DNA of 64,000 bases from an uncultured Collinsella sp. (GCA_900541205.1 UQIV01000005.1:1-64000), one strand, 5' to 3'. Shown: positions 48,364 through 57,692, counted from the stretch's first letter. Numbers and translations: made by a program. Notes: generated by a model from the letters alone, not told the origin.

Positions 48364-49749
48364 CTAATCGATCTTGTTGTTGGTCAGACCGGCGCGGAAC
48401 ACGGTGGCGTCGCCATCGGCCTGGCTCGGATCGTAGAGGTTCAGGGCAGCCACATACATGGCGGCAGCGGTGACCAGGTCGTCCTTGTAGGTGACCTCGT
48501 TGGGAGCGTGAGCCTGAGACTCGGCACCCGGGCCAAAGCCCACGCAGGGGATGCCGTAGCGGCCCTGGATGGAAACGCAGTTCGTGGAGAAGGTCCACTT
48601 GTCGCACAGCGGGCGACCGGTGCGCTTGTCCATGCTGGGCTCGCAGCCGATGCGCTCGTCACCAAACATGGCCTTGTGGGCGTCGACGAGGGCCTTGACG
48701 TGCGGAGCAGTCTCCTTATTGATCCACGTGGGGAAGTAAGCCTCGGTCTCGTAGACCTCGCCGGTCCAGGACGGACGGTCGTACATGTACATGGAGACCT
48801 TCACGTCGTCGCCGTACTTCTTGGCGGACGGCAGGTTGCGGATCTCGTCCAGGCAGGACTCCCAGGTCTCACCGGCGGTCATGCGACGGTCGATGGAGAT
48901 GGCGCAGGAATCGGCCACGGCGCAGCGGCTGGGGCTGGTGTAGAAGATCTGGCTGACGGTGCAGGTGCCACGGCCCAAGAAGCGGGCATCCTCGTAGTGC
49001 TCGGGGTTGTACTTGGGGTCGAGCATCTTAACGAGACCCTTGATGTCGGTCGACTCGTCGCAGCCGTTGTTGTTGAGGGCGCGGACGTCGGCGATGATGT
49101 CGGCCATCTTGTAGATGGCATTGTCGCCGCGGTCGGGAGCAGAGCCGTGGCAGGAAGTGCCGTGAACGTCGACGCGGATCTCCATGCGGCCGCGGTGGCC
49201 GCGATAGATGCCGCCGTCGGTGGGCTCGGTGGAAATGACGAACTCGGGCTTAATGCCGTCCTTGTTGTAGATGTACTGCCAGCACATGCCGTCGCAGTCC
49301 TCTTCCTGGACGGTGCCAACGACCATGATCTTGTAGCCCTCGGGGATGAGGCCCATGTCTTTCATCATCTTGGCAGCGTAGGTAGCAGAAGCCATGCCGC
49401 CCTCCTGGTCGGAGCCGCCGCGGCCGTAAATGATCTCGTCGGTCTCGTAGCCCTCGTAGGGATCGGCGTCCCAGTTCTCGATGTTGCCGATGCCGACGGT
49501 GTCGATGTGGGAGTCGATGGCGATGATCTTGTCGCCCTCGCCCATAAAGCCCATGACGTTGCCCAGGCCGTCGACCTTGACCTCGTCATAGCCAAGGCTC
49601 TCCATCTCGGCCTTAATGCAGGCAACAACCTCACCCTCCTCGCAGGACTCAGAGGGATGGGAGATCATAGCGCGCAGGAAGCGAGTCATATCAGCACGAT
49701 GAGACTCAGCAGCAGCCTTGATAGCGTCGAAATCGAGTTCTTTAGCCAT
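48364..49749 (-). CDS. ygeY: YgeY family selenium metabolism-linked hydrolase (M20)
   Basis: 461 residues of the M20 metallopeptidase/deacylase fold. Metal ligands and catalytic glutamate appear as DSHIDTVG, GRGGSDQEGG, QEEDCDG and STEPTDGG. Likely hydrolyses an N-acyl or carbamoyl amino acid intermediate; the substrate is not known. Lies between ygeX (upstream) and ygeW. An inter-gene hairpin (49790-49816) sits before it. Confidence 0.9.
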   Translation of the reverse strand: MAKELDFDAIKAAAESHRADMTRFLRAMISHPSESCEEGEVVACIKAEMESLGYDEVKVDGLGNVMGFMGEGDKIIAIDSHIDTVGIGNIENWDADPYEGYETDEIIYGRGGSDQEGGMASATYAAKMMKDMGLIPEGYKIMVVGTVQEEDCDGMCWQYIYNKDGIKPEFVISTEPTDGGIYRGHRGRMEIRVDVHGTSCHGSAPDRGDNAIYKMADIIADVRALNNNGCDESTDIKGLVKMLDPKYNPEHYEDARFLGRGTCTVSQIFYTSPSRCAVADSCAISIDRRMTAGETWESCLDEIRNLPSAKKYGDDVKVSMYMYDRPSWTGEVYETEAYFPTWINKETAPHVKALVDAHKAMFGDERIGCEPSMDKRTGRPLCDKWTFSTNCVSIQGRYGIPCVGFGPGAESQAHAPNEVTYKDDLVTAAAMYVAALNLYDPSQADGDATVFRAGLTNNKID

Positions 49750-49789
49750 TGTTCATAACCTTTCAAACGAAGGAATCTACCTGTGAGGT

Positions 49790-49816
49790 GGCGGAGCGAT
49801 ACCTATTTACTCCGCC
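49790..49816 (-). promoter_or_regulatory. Intercistronic hairpin between ygeX and ygeY
   Basis: GGCGGAG/CTCCGCC arms with a 13-base loop and no T-run; a processing or stability element is plausible. Confidence 0.5.
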
Positions 49817-49823
49817 CTAACGA

Positions 49824-51038
49824 TTAGCAAGTGGGATATTCGCCTTCCCAAACAATACGGCGATACTGGTCGGGATCCGTGTCGCCCTCGGTGGAGAAGC
49901 AGAGCACGGAGCTCGTCTTGTCCAGGCCGATGAGCTCCTTGAGCTCGGCGTACTCGGGATCGAGCATGAGGGTCTCGACCAGGCCGGTGGTCACCGCGCC
50001 GGACTCGCCGGAGATGACGCGCGGGTCGCCCTTCTCGGGAGCGCCCAGGGTACGCATGCCGCGAGCGGTGACCCAGTCGGGGCAGGACACGAAAGCGGTG
50101 GCGTGGTTGCGCAGGATATCCCAGCCCAGAATGTTGGGCTCGCCGCAGCACAGGCCGGCCATGATGGAGGGCATGTCGCCGTCCACGATGCGCGGGTCGC
50201 CGTCGCCGGCGGCAGCTCCCTTGTACAGGCAGGCGGCAGGCGCGCACTCGACCACGACGAAGGTGGGCGGGTTATCGAGATACAGGTTGGTAAAGTAGCC
50301 CACCACGGCGCCGGCCAGCGAGCCCACGCCAGCCTGGACAAAGACGTGCGTCGGTCGGTTGATGGCCATCTCGCGCAGCTGCTCGGCAGCCTCGGAAGCC
50401 ATGGTGCCGTAACCCTCCATGATCCAGGACGGGATCTTCTCGTAGCCCTCCCAGGCGGTGTCCTGAACAATGACGCCGCGCTCGCAGGCGTCAGCCTCGG
50501 CGGCGGCCATGCGCACGCACTCGTCGTAGTTGACCTCTTCGATGGTCACCGTGGCGCCCTCGGCGGCGATGTTATCGAAGCGGGGCTTGGTAGAACCCTT
50601 GGGCATGTGCACGACGGCCTTCTGGCCCAGCTTGTTGGCAGCCCATGCCACGCCGCGGCCATGGTTGCCGTCGGTGGCGGTAAAGAAGGTGGCCTGGCCA
50701 AAGTCCTTGGCAAGCTGATCGGAGGTCAGGTAATCGAAGGTGCAGTCGGCAACGTCCTTGCCGGTCTCGTCGGCAATGTAATTGGCCATGGCAAACGAGC
50801 CGCCCAGGACCTTAAAGGCGTTGAGGCCAAAGCGATAGCTCTCGTCCTTAACGCATAGGTTGGACAGGCCCAGACGCGCGGCCTGGCCGTCCAGGCGGGC
50901 AAGCGGAGTGACGGTATATTGAGGGAACGACTGGTGGAAGGCACGGGCCTTCTTCACGTGGTCGAGGCTCATGATTCCCAAGTGCTTGTCATCGCTCTTG
51001 GGCATCGTGTTGCCCGCCCACTGGATCTTATCGGCCAT
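49824..51038 (-). CDS. ygeX: Diaminopropionate ammonia-lyase
   Basis: 404 residues. A PLP enzyme that converts 2,3-diaminopropionate to pyruvate and two ammonia. The PLP lysine lies in RFGLNAFKVLGG (about residue 78). The phosphate-binding glycine loop is AGVGSLAG, and the DGNHGRGVAWAA stretch is typical of fold type II lyases. First gene of the ygeX-ygeY-ygeW operon, read away from the divergent regulator. Confidence 0.92.
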   Translation of the reverse strand: MADKIQWAGNTMPKSDDKHLGIMSLDHVKKARAFHQSFPQYTVTPLARLDGQAARLGLSNLCVKDESYRFGLNAFKVLGGSFAMANYIADETGKDVADCTFDYLTSDQLAKDFGQATFFTATDGNHGRGVAWAANKLGQKAVVHMPKGSTKPRFDNIAAEGATVTIEEVNYDECVRMAAAEADACERGVIVQDTAWEGYEKIPSWIMEGYGTMASEAAEQLREMAINRPTHVFVQAGVGSLAGAVVGYFTNLYLDNPPTFVVVECAPAACLYKGAAAGDGDPRIVDGDMPSIMAGLCCGEPNILGWDILRNHATAFVSCPDWVTARGMRTLGAPEKGDPRVISGESGAVTTGLVETLMLDPEYAELKELIGLDKTSSVLCFSTEGDTDPDQYRRIVWEGEYPTC

Positions 51039-51124
51039 ACGGTGAACTCCTTAAGTCCTCTCTTGCCGGCCCCCGCATACGCGTTTCAGCCCGATCCCAT
51101 TCACACGGCTGAACTTTTATGTGG

Positions 51125-51177
51125 ATGCCAAACAAAAAGTTTGTTAGTAATGTTCTATCACACTTTTTGATTGGCAT
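51125..51177. promoter_or_regulatory. 16-bp-arm palindrome in the ygeX/regulator intergenic region
   Basis: ATGCCAAACAAAAAGT (51125-51140) and ACTTTTTGATTGGCAT (51162-51177) are inverted with one mismatch across 21 bases. It lies ~90 bases before ygeX and ~140 before the regulator gene, the expected place for an operator controlling both. Confidence 0.65.
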
Positions 51178-51315
51178 ACCTAACGAATTGTTTGTTGCCG
51201 TAATCGGTACTTTTTCGCCGCCGAACGGTCATGAATTGCCTTGTTGATGGATTTGTTTGCGGTCAAGTGTGGTTTATGGCAAAGTGTGCCCAAACTAATT
51301 TTTAGGAAGGTACCC

Positions 51316-51969
51316 ATGACCCCCGCACAGATTGAGTTTTACAAGCGCCTCGCACACGGTCTGGCGCTCCAATTTGGCCCCAACTGCGAAGTCGTCGTCC
51401 ACGATCTGGAGACCGAGGACGTGGACCACTCCATCGTAGTGATCGAAAACGGCCACGTCAGCGGGCGCAAACTGGGTGACGGCCCCAGCCATATCGTGTT
51501 TGAGTCCATGCACGAGGGCGCCACCGACGTACACGACCGCGAGCCATACCTCACCAAAACCACCGATGGCAAGCTGCTCAAGTCCTCGACCATCTTTATC
51601 CGCAACGACGAGGGCAAGCCCGTCGGCATTTTGGGCATTAACTTTGACATTACGCTCATGAAGGCTTTTGAGCGCTCGCTCGATGCCTTTACCGGCACCG
51701 GCGGCACGGGCTATACCGAGCCCGAGCCCATTACCAAAAACATCGGCGACCTGCTCGAGGACCTGCTGCACGAGTGCGAGCAGTTTGTGGGCAAGCCCGC
51801 GGCGCTCATGACCAAAGACGAGCGCATTCGTGCCATTGGCTACCTCGACCGTCGCGGCGCCTTCCTCATTTCCAAGTCGAGCGAGCGTGCCTGCGAGTTC
51901 TTTGGCATCTCAAAGTACAGCTTCTATAGCTACCTCAACGAGGCCAAGGCGGCGGCCGGCGACAAGTAA
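51316..51969 (+). CDS. YheO/DauR-type transcriptional regulator
   Basis: 217 residues. An N-terminal YheO-like PAS domain (NCEVVVHDLETEDVDHSIVVIENGHVSGR ... GILGINFDIT) for ligand sensing and a C-terminal DauR-like helix-turn-helix (ERACEFFGISKYSFYSYLNEAK). The start at 51316 follows AGGAAGG; the earlier frame is not needed. Divergent from ygeX, so it probably controls the purine cluster, replacing the sigma-54 activator used in E. coli (inference). Confidence 0.85.
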   Translation: MTPAQIEFYKRLAHGLALQFGPNCEVVVHDLETEDVDHSIVVIENGHVSGRKLGDGPSHIVFESMHEGATDVHDREPYLTKTTDGKLLKSSTIFIRNDEGKPVGILGINFDITLMKAFERSLDAFTGTGGTGYTEPEPITKNIGDLLEDLLHECEQFVGKPAALMTKDERIRAIGYLDRRGAFLISKSSERACEFFGISKYSFYSYLNEAKAAAGDK

Positions 51970-52092
51970 GCACTCGCCTAGATTGCCCCTCCCCTTTTGG
52001 GCGCGAGTTCTGGAAAGCGCGAATCCAAGACCGAGCCGCTTGGGAAGTTCCATATAATCGATGTCATTAGTATTTCGAAAGGATGGGACAGA

Positions 52093-53082
52093 ATGGCGTT
52101 GAGCAAGGCATCATGCACCGGTCGCGGATTGATTCCGGCAATTGGTGGACATGTGCACCGCATGTTCGATGAGGGTGAAGACGACCTGTTTTCGCTGAGC
52201 CTTGACGACGTGATGGATGATCGCCCGTGGACCGCCGACGAACTCATGGGCGGCGGCGGGGCTCGCCCGTCAAGCCCCAATCCCGCACTTGCGCCTAAGA
52301 CCGCATCTGCGCCGACTCCTGCGCAGCCGGCTGTTTCGACGCCCGCGCCTACACCCGCACCCACTTCGGCGCCCACGCCCGCTCCCCGCCCCGCAAGCGA
52401 CCCGTCCGAGACGGCGGCATTTCTCGCTGCAGCGACGCAGGGCAAATCGGCCGACAGCACCGTTATGTACAGCGCCCAGCAGTTGCCTGTTCCTGCGGCA
52501 CGCAAGCCTCCGGTCACAAGGCTCGATGAGCCCGTTGCCCATCAGGTTGTCCACGATTCCTGGGCTGCAGCCGATCTGGATGAGACCTCTACCGGCATGC
52601 CGGCGCTCGATGTTCCAGTTAACCCGCTTTTTGCCGCCAACACGAGCGCCGCGGACTATGAGGGCGGTGCGGCATATTCCGATTATTCCGATGACTATGC
52701 TGGCACCAGTCGCATCGAGACCGAGGATTATGGCACCGCATCGAGCGATTATCTCAATGATTCGTACGCTGCCACGCCCGCACCGGAATATGACCCGGAG
52801 GCCGCGTCCGCACCGGCGTATACCAAAAGCACGGGCGAAGAGCGCTTCGCCGATTATTACGCCGAGGAAAAGGCGCTGCGTTTCTCGGAATTTCCGCAGG
52901 CAGTCAAGGTTGCCTTTATCGCCATTATCATCGCCCTGCTCGGCGTCATTGCGTTTGAGGGATTCCAGCTGTTCCGCGGCCCCACCCAAGCGGAGTCGGA
53001 GACCCAGCAAAAAGAGGACGATAACCAGTACCTGGACATCAACACCCTCAAGGGCGACCCCAACGACGAGGACGACGAGTAG
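52093..53082 (+). CDS. Proline/alanine-rich single-pass membrane protein, unknown
   Basis: About 329 residues. A short N-terminal segment with acidic DEGEDDLFSLSLDDVMDD is followed by a Pro/Ala-rich stretch (about residues 65-105), then a Tyr/Asp-rich region (YSDYSDDYAG), a membrane helix (VAFIAIIIALLGVIAFEGF, about residues 275-295) and a short acidic tail. The order suggests a long cytoplasmic N-terminal region with a C-terminal anchor. I know no function. The start at 52093 (after AAAGGA) is likelier than 51997. Confidence 0.7.
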   Translation: MALSKASCTGRGLIPAIGGHVHRMFDEGEDDLFSLSLDDVMDDRPWTADELMGGGGARPSSPNPALAPKTASAPTPAQPAVSTPAPTPAPTSAPTPAPRPASDPSETAAFLAAATQGKSADSTVMYSAQQLPVPAARKPPVTRLDEPVAHQVVHDSWAAADLDETSTGMPALDVPVNPLFAANTSAADYEGGAAYSDYSDDYAGTSRIETEDYGTASSDYLNDSYAATPAPEYDPEAASAPAYTKSTGEERFADYYAEEKALRFSEFPQAVKVAFIAIIIALLGVIAFEGFQLFRGPTQAESETQQKEDDNQYLDINTLKGDPNDEDDE

Positions 53083-53219
53083 CGAGGGCTGAAGGCGGCC
53101 GCGGGATCCCGCATCCAGCACCGGCTTCTAAGTGCTGTTTTGTCATCCAGCCACACTTTTCCGAAGTTTTAAGGTGCCTATTTCGACACTTTTCCGGATT
53201 TTATACTCTGTCCCTCCAG

Positions 53220-53513
53220 ATGCGCTTTACGGTGCAGGCGTTGGAAGAAGGGCCATGTGCCGCTGGCGGCCCACATGTTCTGCAGATCAAGCTGCTCGGA
53301 GACGACTCGCGCGAGCCGTCCAGCTGGGAGCTGTTTGCCGACGGCACGTGCGTTGCGGACGGATCTGGCGCTTTTGCACGCGAGTGCTTCTGCAAGGGCG
53401 CGGAGGTGTTCCTGGACCTGTGCCGCGGCGCCGTGCGCACGGCCGAGCTGCACCAGTGGAGCCAGAGGGAGTACGAGCTGCTGAGTGCCGCGCGTGGGAT
53501 TGCGAGGGTGTAG
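53220..53513 (+). CDS. Small hypothetical protein
   Basis: 97 residues (starts MRFTVQALEEGPCAAGG), with three cysteines in its central CFCKGAEVFLDLCRG region. Base use resembles neighbouring genes. The ribosome site is poor, so it could be a spurious frame; the opposite strand also holds open frames here. No family recognised. Confidence 0.45.
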   Translation: MRFTVQALEEGPCAAGGPHVLQIKLLGDDSREPSSWELFADGTCVADGSGAFARECFCKGAEVFLDLCRGAVRTAELHQWSQREYELLSAARGIARV

Positions 53514-53558
53514 ACGAACGCACCCGCCACGCGAAACCGAATGGCGTTCTCAAAAGGC

Positions 53559-54293
53559 CTACCTCCCCTCCGCCTTCAGCTTCAGCAGCAGGTCGCCCAG
53601 CTCGGGGCACTTGCTGGAAAAGCACGTTTGGGCTCGCTCGTCCATCCCCCACCGCTGGCGGACTTCTTGGGCGCGCGGGCTCACGCGGTAATCCCCGTCC
53701 ATCACCTGCTTGAACAGCTTGGCGGTCACGCGCGCATCGGCCAGGGCACTGTGGGCGTGACCCGTCGACTCGTCGAACTCGATGCCAAACCACGTCGCCG
53801 CGTCACTCAAAGAGACGCGCCCGTGGCTGCCCGCGTCCATAATCGAGGTGTAAAACGCCTGCAGGTCGGCCCAGTCCGTAGGAAATGCGGCAAGGTCGAT
53901 ATGCTTTGCCTGGCACACGGTCAAAAGCTGTCGACGATCTGCCCCGCTCCAGCAAACCACTTGGGCGGAGTAGTGGCCGATCCAATTGCTGAGCCTTTTG
54001 ATCACCATGTAGAGCGGGTCGGCCATCGCGGTGTCCACGGCCGATATCCCCGTGAGCTCGCGGACGGGGAACGCAACGCCTTCGGTAAATTCCGTCTGCA
54101 CAAACTGCGAGAACTCGCCCATAACGTTGCCGTGGCAATCGAGCTTGACGGCACCGACCTCGATAATCTCATTGTGCAGCCCACGGCGCTGGCGCTGCTT
54201 TGGCACCGGCGCAAACTCAAAGTCCAGCACGATCTGGCGCGCAAAGTTCGTCGTATCGATAGCCGAGATGCACGGCGTCTTTTCAGCTGACAC
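53559..54293 (-). CDS. 3'-5' exonuclease of the DEDDh (DnaQ-like) family
   Basis: 244 residues. Exo I motif with DFEF (IVLDFEFAP), a middle Exo II region, and Exo III GHAHSALADARVTAKLF giving the HxAxxD catalytic pair. Likely a stand-alone single-strand DNA or RNA exonuclease (oligoribonuclease/KapD-like) rather than the replicative proofreading subunit. No operon partner. Confidence 0.85.
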   Translation of the reverse strand: MSAEKTPCISAIDTTNFARQIVLDFEFAPVPKQRQRRGLHNEIIEVGAVKLDCHGNVMGEFSQFVQTEFTEGVAFPVRELTGISAVDTAMADPLYMVIKRLSNWIGHYSAQVVCWSGADRRQLLTVCQAKHIDLAAFPTDWADLQAFYTSIMDAGSHGRVSLSDAATWFGIEFDESTGHAHSALADARVTAKLFKQVMDGDYRVSPRAQEVRQRWGMDERAQTCFSSKCPELGDLLLKLKAEGR

Positions 54294-54748
54294 GGTTAGG
54301 GCCTTTCTCCGTCAAATGCCGCTTGCTACATAGGCGGCTACATTGCCGTAAGGATAGGCGCCCGTGCGGACACAAAAGCAGGGCGCAATGCCATGCACCA
54401 AGCACGCACCCCACAGTCGGCCCCAAGAGAGTCGCCCTCTCTATTCAAATGCATGAAAAAGATTTAGGCCCGGTGACTTGAATCAGCGGTCATCCCGGGC
54501 CCATCAGAGCTCACAGAGCTCTTGGTTGCTTTGGTCTCGCTCTTCACGGCGCTTATCGAACTTTCCGAGGCACTCAAGCAGCATTCGAAGCATAACAAGT
54601 CGCTGCCATTAAGGCACTGACCTCTTGACCAAGCAACGGCGCTGCCCAGCTATCACCCTTGGGCTGCCGTCAACTTTATTCTATCCGCGAGCATCTGGTT
54701 TACCAAATGGATTTTCGGTAAAGGAAGCACGGCACGCCCGCAAAACCA
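54294..54748. other. 455-base intergenic region
   Basis: No gene I can support. An open frame without a start runs from 54477 to a TGA at 54620 and encodes a hydrophobic stretch (ELTELLVALVSLFTALIELS), possibly a decayed small membrane peptide. A small inverted repeat (TTTACC/GGTAAA) lies near 54699-54723. Confidence 0.4.
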
Positions 54749-56044
54749 CTACGCCCCAAGTGCCGCCATGGGAATCACCGCCACGCCGTCGTCGCGTGTG
54801 TAGGCAATGCTCCCCTTTCCAACCACGACCGCCAAAAACGCCGGCGCGGCATTCTGGGCGGCAGGATTGGAGAGCACTTTCCTCTCCAGCGCCTTGAGAT
54901 TTCTCGCTCCATCGTCTGCTTTCGCATCACTCAGCTTGACCTCGATGGCTCCCCAGCGCCCGTCGTGCTCAACGATCAGATCGACCTCAAGGCCCTTCTC
55001 ATCTCGGAAATAATGGACACTGTTGTCGACACCGCCGTAGGTGGAAAGGAACACGCGCACGTCGCGCAGGACGAGATTCTCAAAGAGCATCCCCAGCGTT
55101 TGCATATCGCCAAGCAGCCGCTCAGGGGTAGCCCCCAGCAACGCCGCCGCAAGTGACGGGTCACAGAAGTAGCGCTTGGGGCGCACGCGAACGCGGGCCT
55201 TCGAGCGCATGGGCGGCTCCCATCCGCACAGGTCCTCGGTCAGCTTGAGCCTGTTGAAGAGGTCCAAGTACGCAGCGATGGTCCTCTCGTCGGGGCCCGC
55301 CTCACCGTACGAGGCGTCCTTTACGAGCGTCTTGTACGTGACAGCCTGGCTCTCGTTCATGGCAAGAGCTCGCAAAAGGCCGTGTGCAAGCTCGGGCGAC
55401 ATGCCCTCGTCCAGCACGTTGACGTCGAGCACCGAGTGCACGTACTGGCTTGCCGTCTCTCGCGCAAGATCTTCCGAAAGCCCAAGATTTGCAGGCCAAC
55501 CGCCCCTGCAGCACCAGCGGGCGACGTCATCCACCGTGCTCTCGCGACGCTGAGGGGCAAAATCCTCGCCCTTAAAGAGGCTTGCCAGTGACACGAGCGG
55601 CTCGCCGTCGCCCGACTCACACAGGGCCATGGGGCGCATTGACAGACGGGCGATCCTACCCGTGCCGGAATGACGAACATGGCTGCGCTCCTCGCTTTTG
55701 AGCGCGGTCGAGCCCGTGAGCAAAAGTGTCCCCCGTTCGTTGCCGCTCGCGTCCACGAAACGCCGGGCGGCATCCCAAACCTCGGGCACCTCCTGCCATT
55801 CATCGACCAGGTGTGGCGCATCGCCGATGAGCGCCAGGCTTGGGTCGACCTCTGCCGCCGCACGCTGCGCAGGCTCATCGAGCCTGGAGACGCTCGCCGA
55901 GCGAGAGAGCGCCGTCCAGGTCTTGCCGCACCATTTGGGGCCGTTGATCTCCACACAGCCAAACGCCCGCATAAGGGTGTCGAGGCGCTCCTCTATGAGC
56001 CGGGGCCTATATCCCTTTTGGGTCAATCTCTTTGGTGCATCCAC
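54749..56044 (-). CDS. AAA-type ATPase with DUF4143 C-terminal domain
   Basis: 431 residues. P-loop GPKWCGKT at about residue 36; a Walker B-like HLVDEWQEVPEVW and sensor-type LLTGSTAL follow. The C-terminal half (YFRDEKGLEVDLIVEHDGRWGAIEVKLSD) matches the DUF4143 nuclease-like fold found in this family. Function unknown; such proteins are common in gut bacteria and archaea and often lie near mobile or defence genes. The start GTG at 56044 is uncertain. The 23-bp repeat cluster lies directly upstream. Confidence 0.8.
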   Translation of the reverse strand: MDAPKRLTQKGYRPRLIEERLDTLMRAFGCVEINGPKWCGKTWTALSRSASVSRLDEPAQRAAAEVDPSLALIGDAPHLVDEWQEVPEVWDAARRFVDASGNERGTLLLTGSTALKSEERSHVRHSGTGRIARLSMRPMALCESGDGEPLVSLASLFKGEDFAPQRRESTVDDVARWCCRGGWPANLGLSEDLARETASQYVHSVLDVNVLDEGMSPELAHGLLRALAMNESQAVTYKTLVKDASYGEAGPDERTIAAYLDLFNRLKLTEDLCGWEPPMRSKARVRVRPKRYFCDPSLAAALLGATPERLLGDMQTLGMLFENLVLRDVRVFLSTYGGVDNSVHYFRDEKGLEVDLIVEHDGRWGAIEVKLSDAKADDGARNLKALERKVLSNPAAQNAAPAFLAVVVGKGSIAYTRDDGVAVIPMAALGA

Positions 56045-56077
56045 AGACGGCCGTCCCTCTCTATCACGCGATATGCG

Positions 56078-56182
56078 AAATTACGCCATTCTCAATGCTG
56101 ATTTTACGCTACTTTCAATGTAGTTTTTACGCCATGACAGATGTAGTTTTTACGCCATTTTCATTGAAGGTTTTACGCTTGG
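56078..56182. repeat. Five 23-bp direct repeats
   Basis: TTACGC recurs at 56081, 56104, 56127, 56150 and 56173, exactly 23 bases apart, within a unit of the form TTTTTACGCCA...CA.TGTAG. The repeats sit between two ATPase genes on the same strand, upstream of the DUF4143 gene. The arrangement resembles iterons or multiple operator sites. Confidence 0.85.
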
Positions 56183-56229
56183 CATCCTTAGCGCGACCCA
56201 TTCCGAGCATCACATCAGAGCGTGCTTGG

Positions 56230-57621
56230 TTATCTCCGCTCGCACATCTCGGCAAACGAAATCAGCTTGGCATCTCCCCTGCTCGCCGCAGCTTCCTGAC
56301 ATCCTTGCGTAAAGCCTCGCTTCGAGAAGATCGCATAGCTTTTGTGCTGCCGCCTAAAGAGCTCGCTTCGGTATACGAGCTTTTGCAGCACGTCTTCGCC
56401 CGCCGGTTCATTGCGCCATTTGCACTCCGCAAACAGCGCAGTGCCCTCGCCATCGTCAACAATCAAGTCGATTTCTTCCTGCGTATGTGTGCGATTGTCC
56501 GTCCCCCACCAGCGCCCGACGCTCGCCGGAACCACATCGAGCTGGCCCGCGCGCGCGAGTTCGTACACGTATTGCCTGCATATAAGCTCAAAGACCGTAC
56601 CCATGTAATCCGATACGTGCGGCTCAATGCGCTTATACGCCATCTCGGCCATATCGTTTTGAATCAGCCCAATGTTCTGCGGCACAAACTTGTACCAGAA
56701 TCTAAACATCTGGTCGCTCAGCAGATACACGGCTCGCTTATTGCTCGTCTCGTTTAGGGGCAGCTCGCGCTCGACAATCCCAAGCGACGCCAGCTTATCC
56801 ACATAGCTCTTTACGTTGCTCGCAGGGATTCCCGTAGAGCTCGCAATCTCCGAGATCCTCGAGCGCCCCTGAGCAATTGCTTGCACGATCGCATCATATT
56901 GCTCGGGATTGCGGCACTCTTGCAACAGCAGGTTACTCGGCTCCTCAAAGAGATAGCCCGTAGGAGTAAGAAAAAGACGTTTGATGTTGTCCTTGAGCGG
57001 TGCGGCAGGATCGACTTTCTCGATATATGCAGGAATGCCGCCCGTCATGCCATAGCAAACCGCAGCGTCTTCGCGACCCATGCTATGCCACAGGCCGAGG
57101 GTCGTCGTAAAATCGAGCGGCATGATCTTAAACTGGGCCGTACGCCTACCGTATAGTGGACTCTCGTAGCCCAACACCTGTTCCTCCATAAACGAAAGAG
57201 ACGAGCCGCATAGAATCAGCATGAGCCTGGTCTCTTTGTACAGGTGATCGATCTTGTCTTGCAGCAACGAGCTGATCTCGGGATTCGATTGGGCGAGATA
57301 GGGATACTCGTCAATCACGACAATCAAACGCTCCGTTCGAGCCATGGTGACCAATGCATCGAACGCCTCGTCAAAACTACGAAACGACACGCCTGCAGCA
57401 CCAACCGAACCCGCAAGTATCGCCTGGCTAAAGCCGTGCAGGTTTGCCTCTGCATTGGTACGACGAGCTTGAAAGTAAATAGCCTTCTTGCCTTGGATGA
57501 ACTCTGTGATAAGGCGCGTTTTACCCACGCGACGGCGGCCGTAAATCACAGGCATTTCAAAGGAGCCCGTGCCATACAGTCGATTGAGCTCGGACATTTC
57601 CACTGTTCTTCCGATAAACAT
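56230..57621 (-). CDS. Archaeal-type ATPase with DUF234-like C-terminal domain
   Basis: 463 residues. P-loop YGRRRVGKTRLI near residue 30, Walker B VVIDEYPYLA, and a central winged helix (ISEIASSTGIPASNVKSYVDKLASLGIVER). The C-terminal segment (EEIDLIVDDGEGTALFAECKWRNEP) has an E/D...ExK pattern typical of restriction-endonuclease-like folds. Family function unknown. A 25-bp-arm palindrome carrying a -10-like TATAAT lies just upstream, suggesting self-regulation. Good AAGGAAGG site. Confidence 0.85.
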   Translation of the reverse strand: MFIGRTVEMSELNRLYGTGSFEMPVIYGRRRVGKTRLITEFIQGKKAIYFQARRTNAEANLHGFSQAILAGSVGAAGVSFRSFDEAFDALVTMARTERLIVVIDEYPYLAQSNPEISSLLQDKIDHLYKETRLMLILCGSSLSFMEEQVLGYESPLYGRRTAQFKIMPLDFTTTLGLWHSMGREDAAVCYGMTGGIPAYIEKVDPAAPLKDNIKRLFLTPTGYLFEEPSNLLLQECRNPEQYDAIVQAIAQGRSRISEIASSTGIPASNVKSYVDKLASLGIVERELPLNETSNKRAVYLLSDQMFRFWYKFVPQNIGLIQNDMAEMAYKRIEPHVSDYMGTVFELICRQYVYELARAGQLDVVPASVGRWWGTDNRTHTQEEIDLIVDDGEGTALFAECKWRNEPAGEDVLQKLVYRSELFRRQHKSYAIFSKRGFTQGCQEAAASRGDAKLISFAEMCERR

Positions 57622-57636
57622 AGGGCCATCCTTCCT

Positions 57637-57692
57637 TTACGTTATAGCTAGCTATATTATACCTTCCTATAATATGGCTAGCTATAACGTAA
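57637..57692. promoter_or_regulatory. 25-bp-arm palindrome over the ATPase promoter
   Basis: 57637-57661 and 57668-57692 are reverse complements with one mismatch around a 6-base centre (CCTTCC). The arms contain GCTAGC and a minus-strand TATAAT ahead of the 57621 start. Confidence 0.85.

Noticed and set aside
54477..54620. Small hydrophobic peptide gene
   Set aside because: The frame is open but has no start codon or ribosome site before the hydrophobic core.
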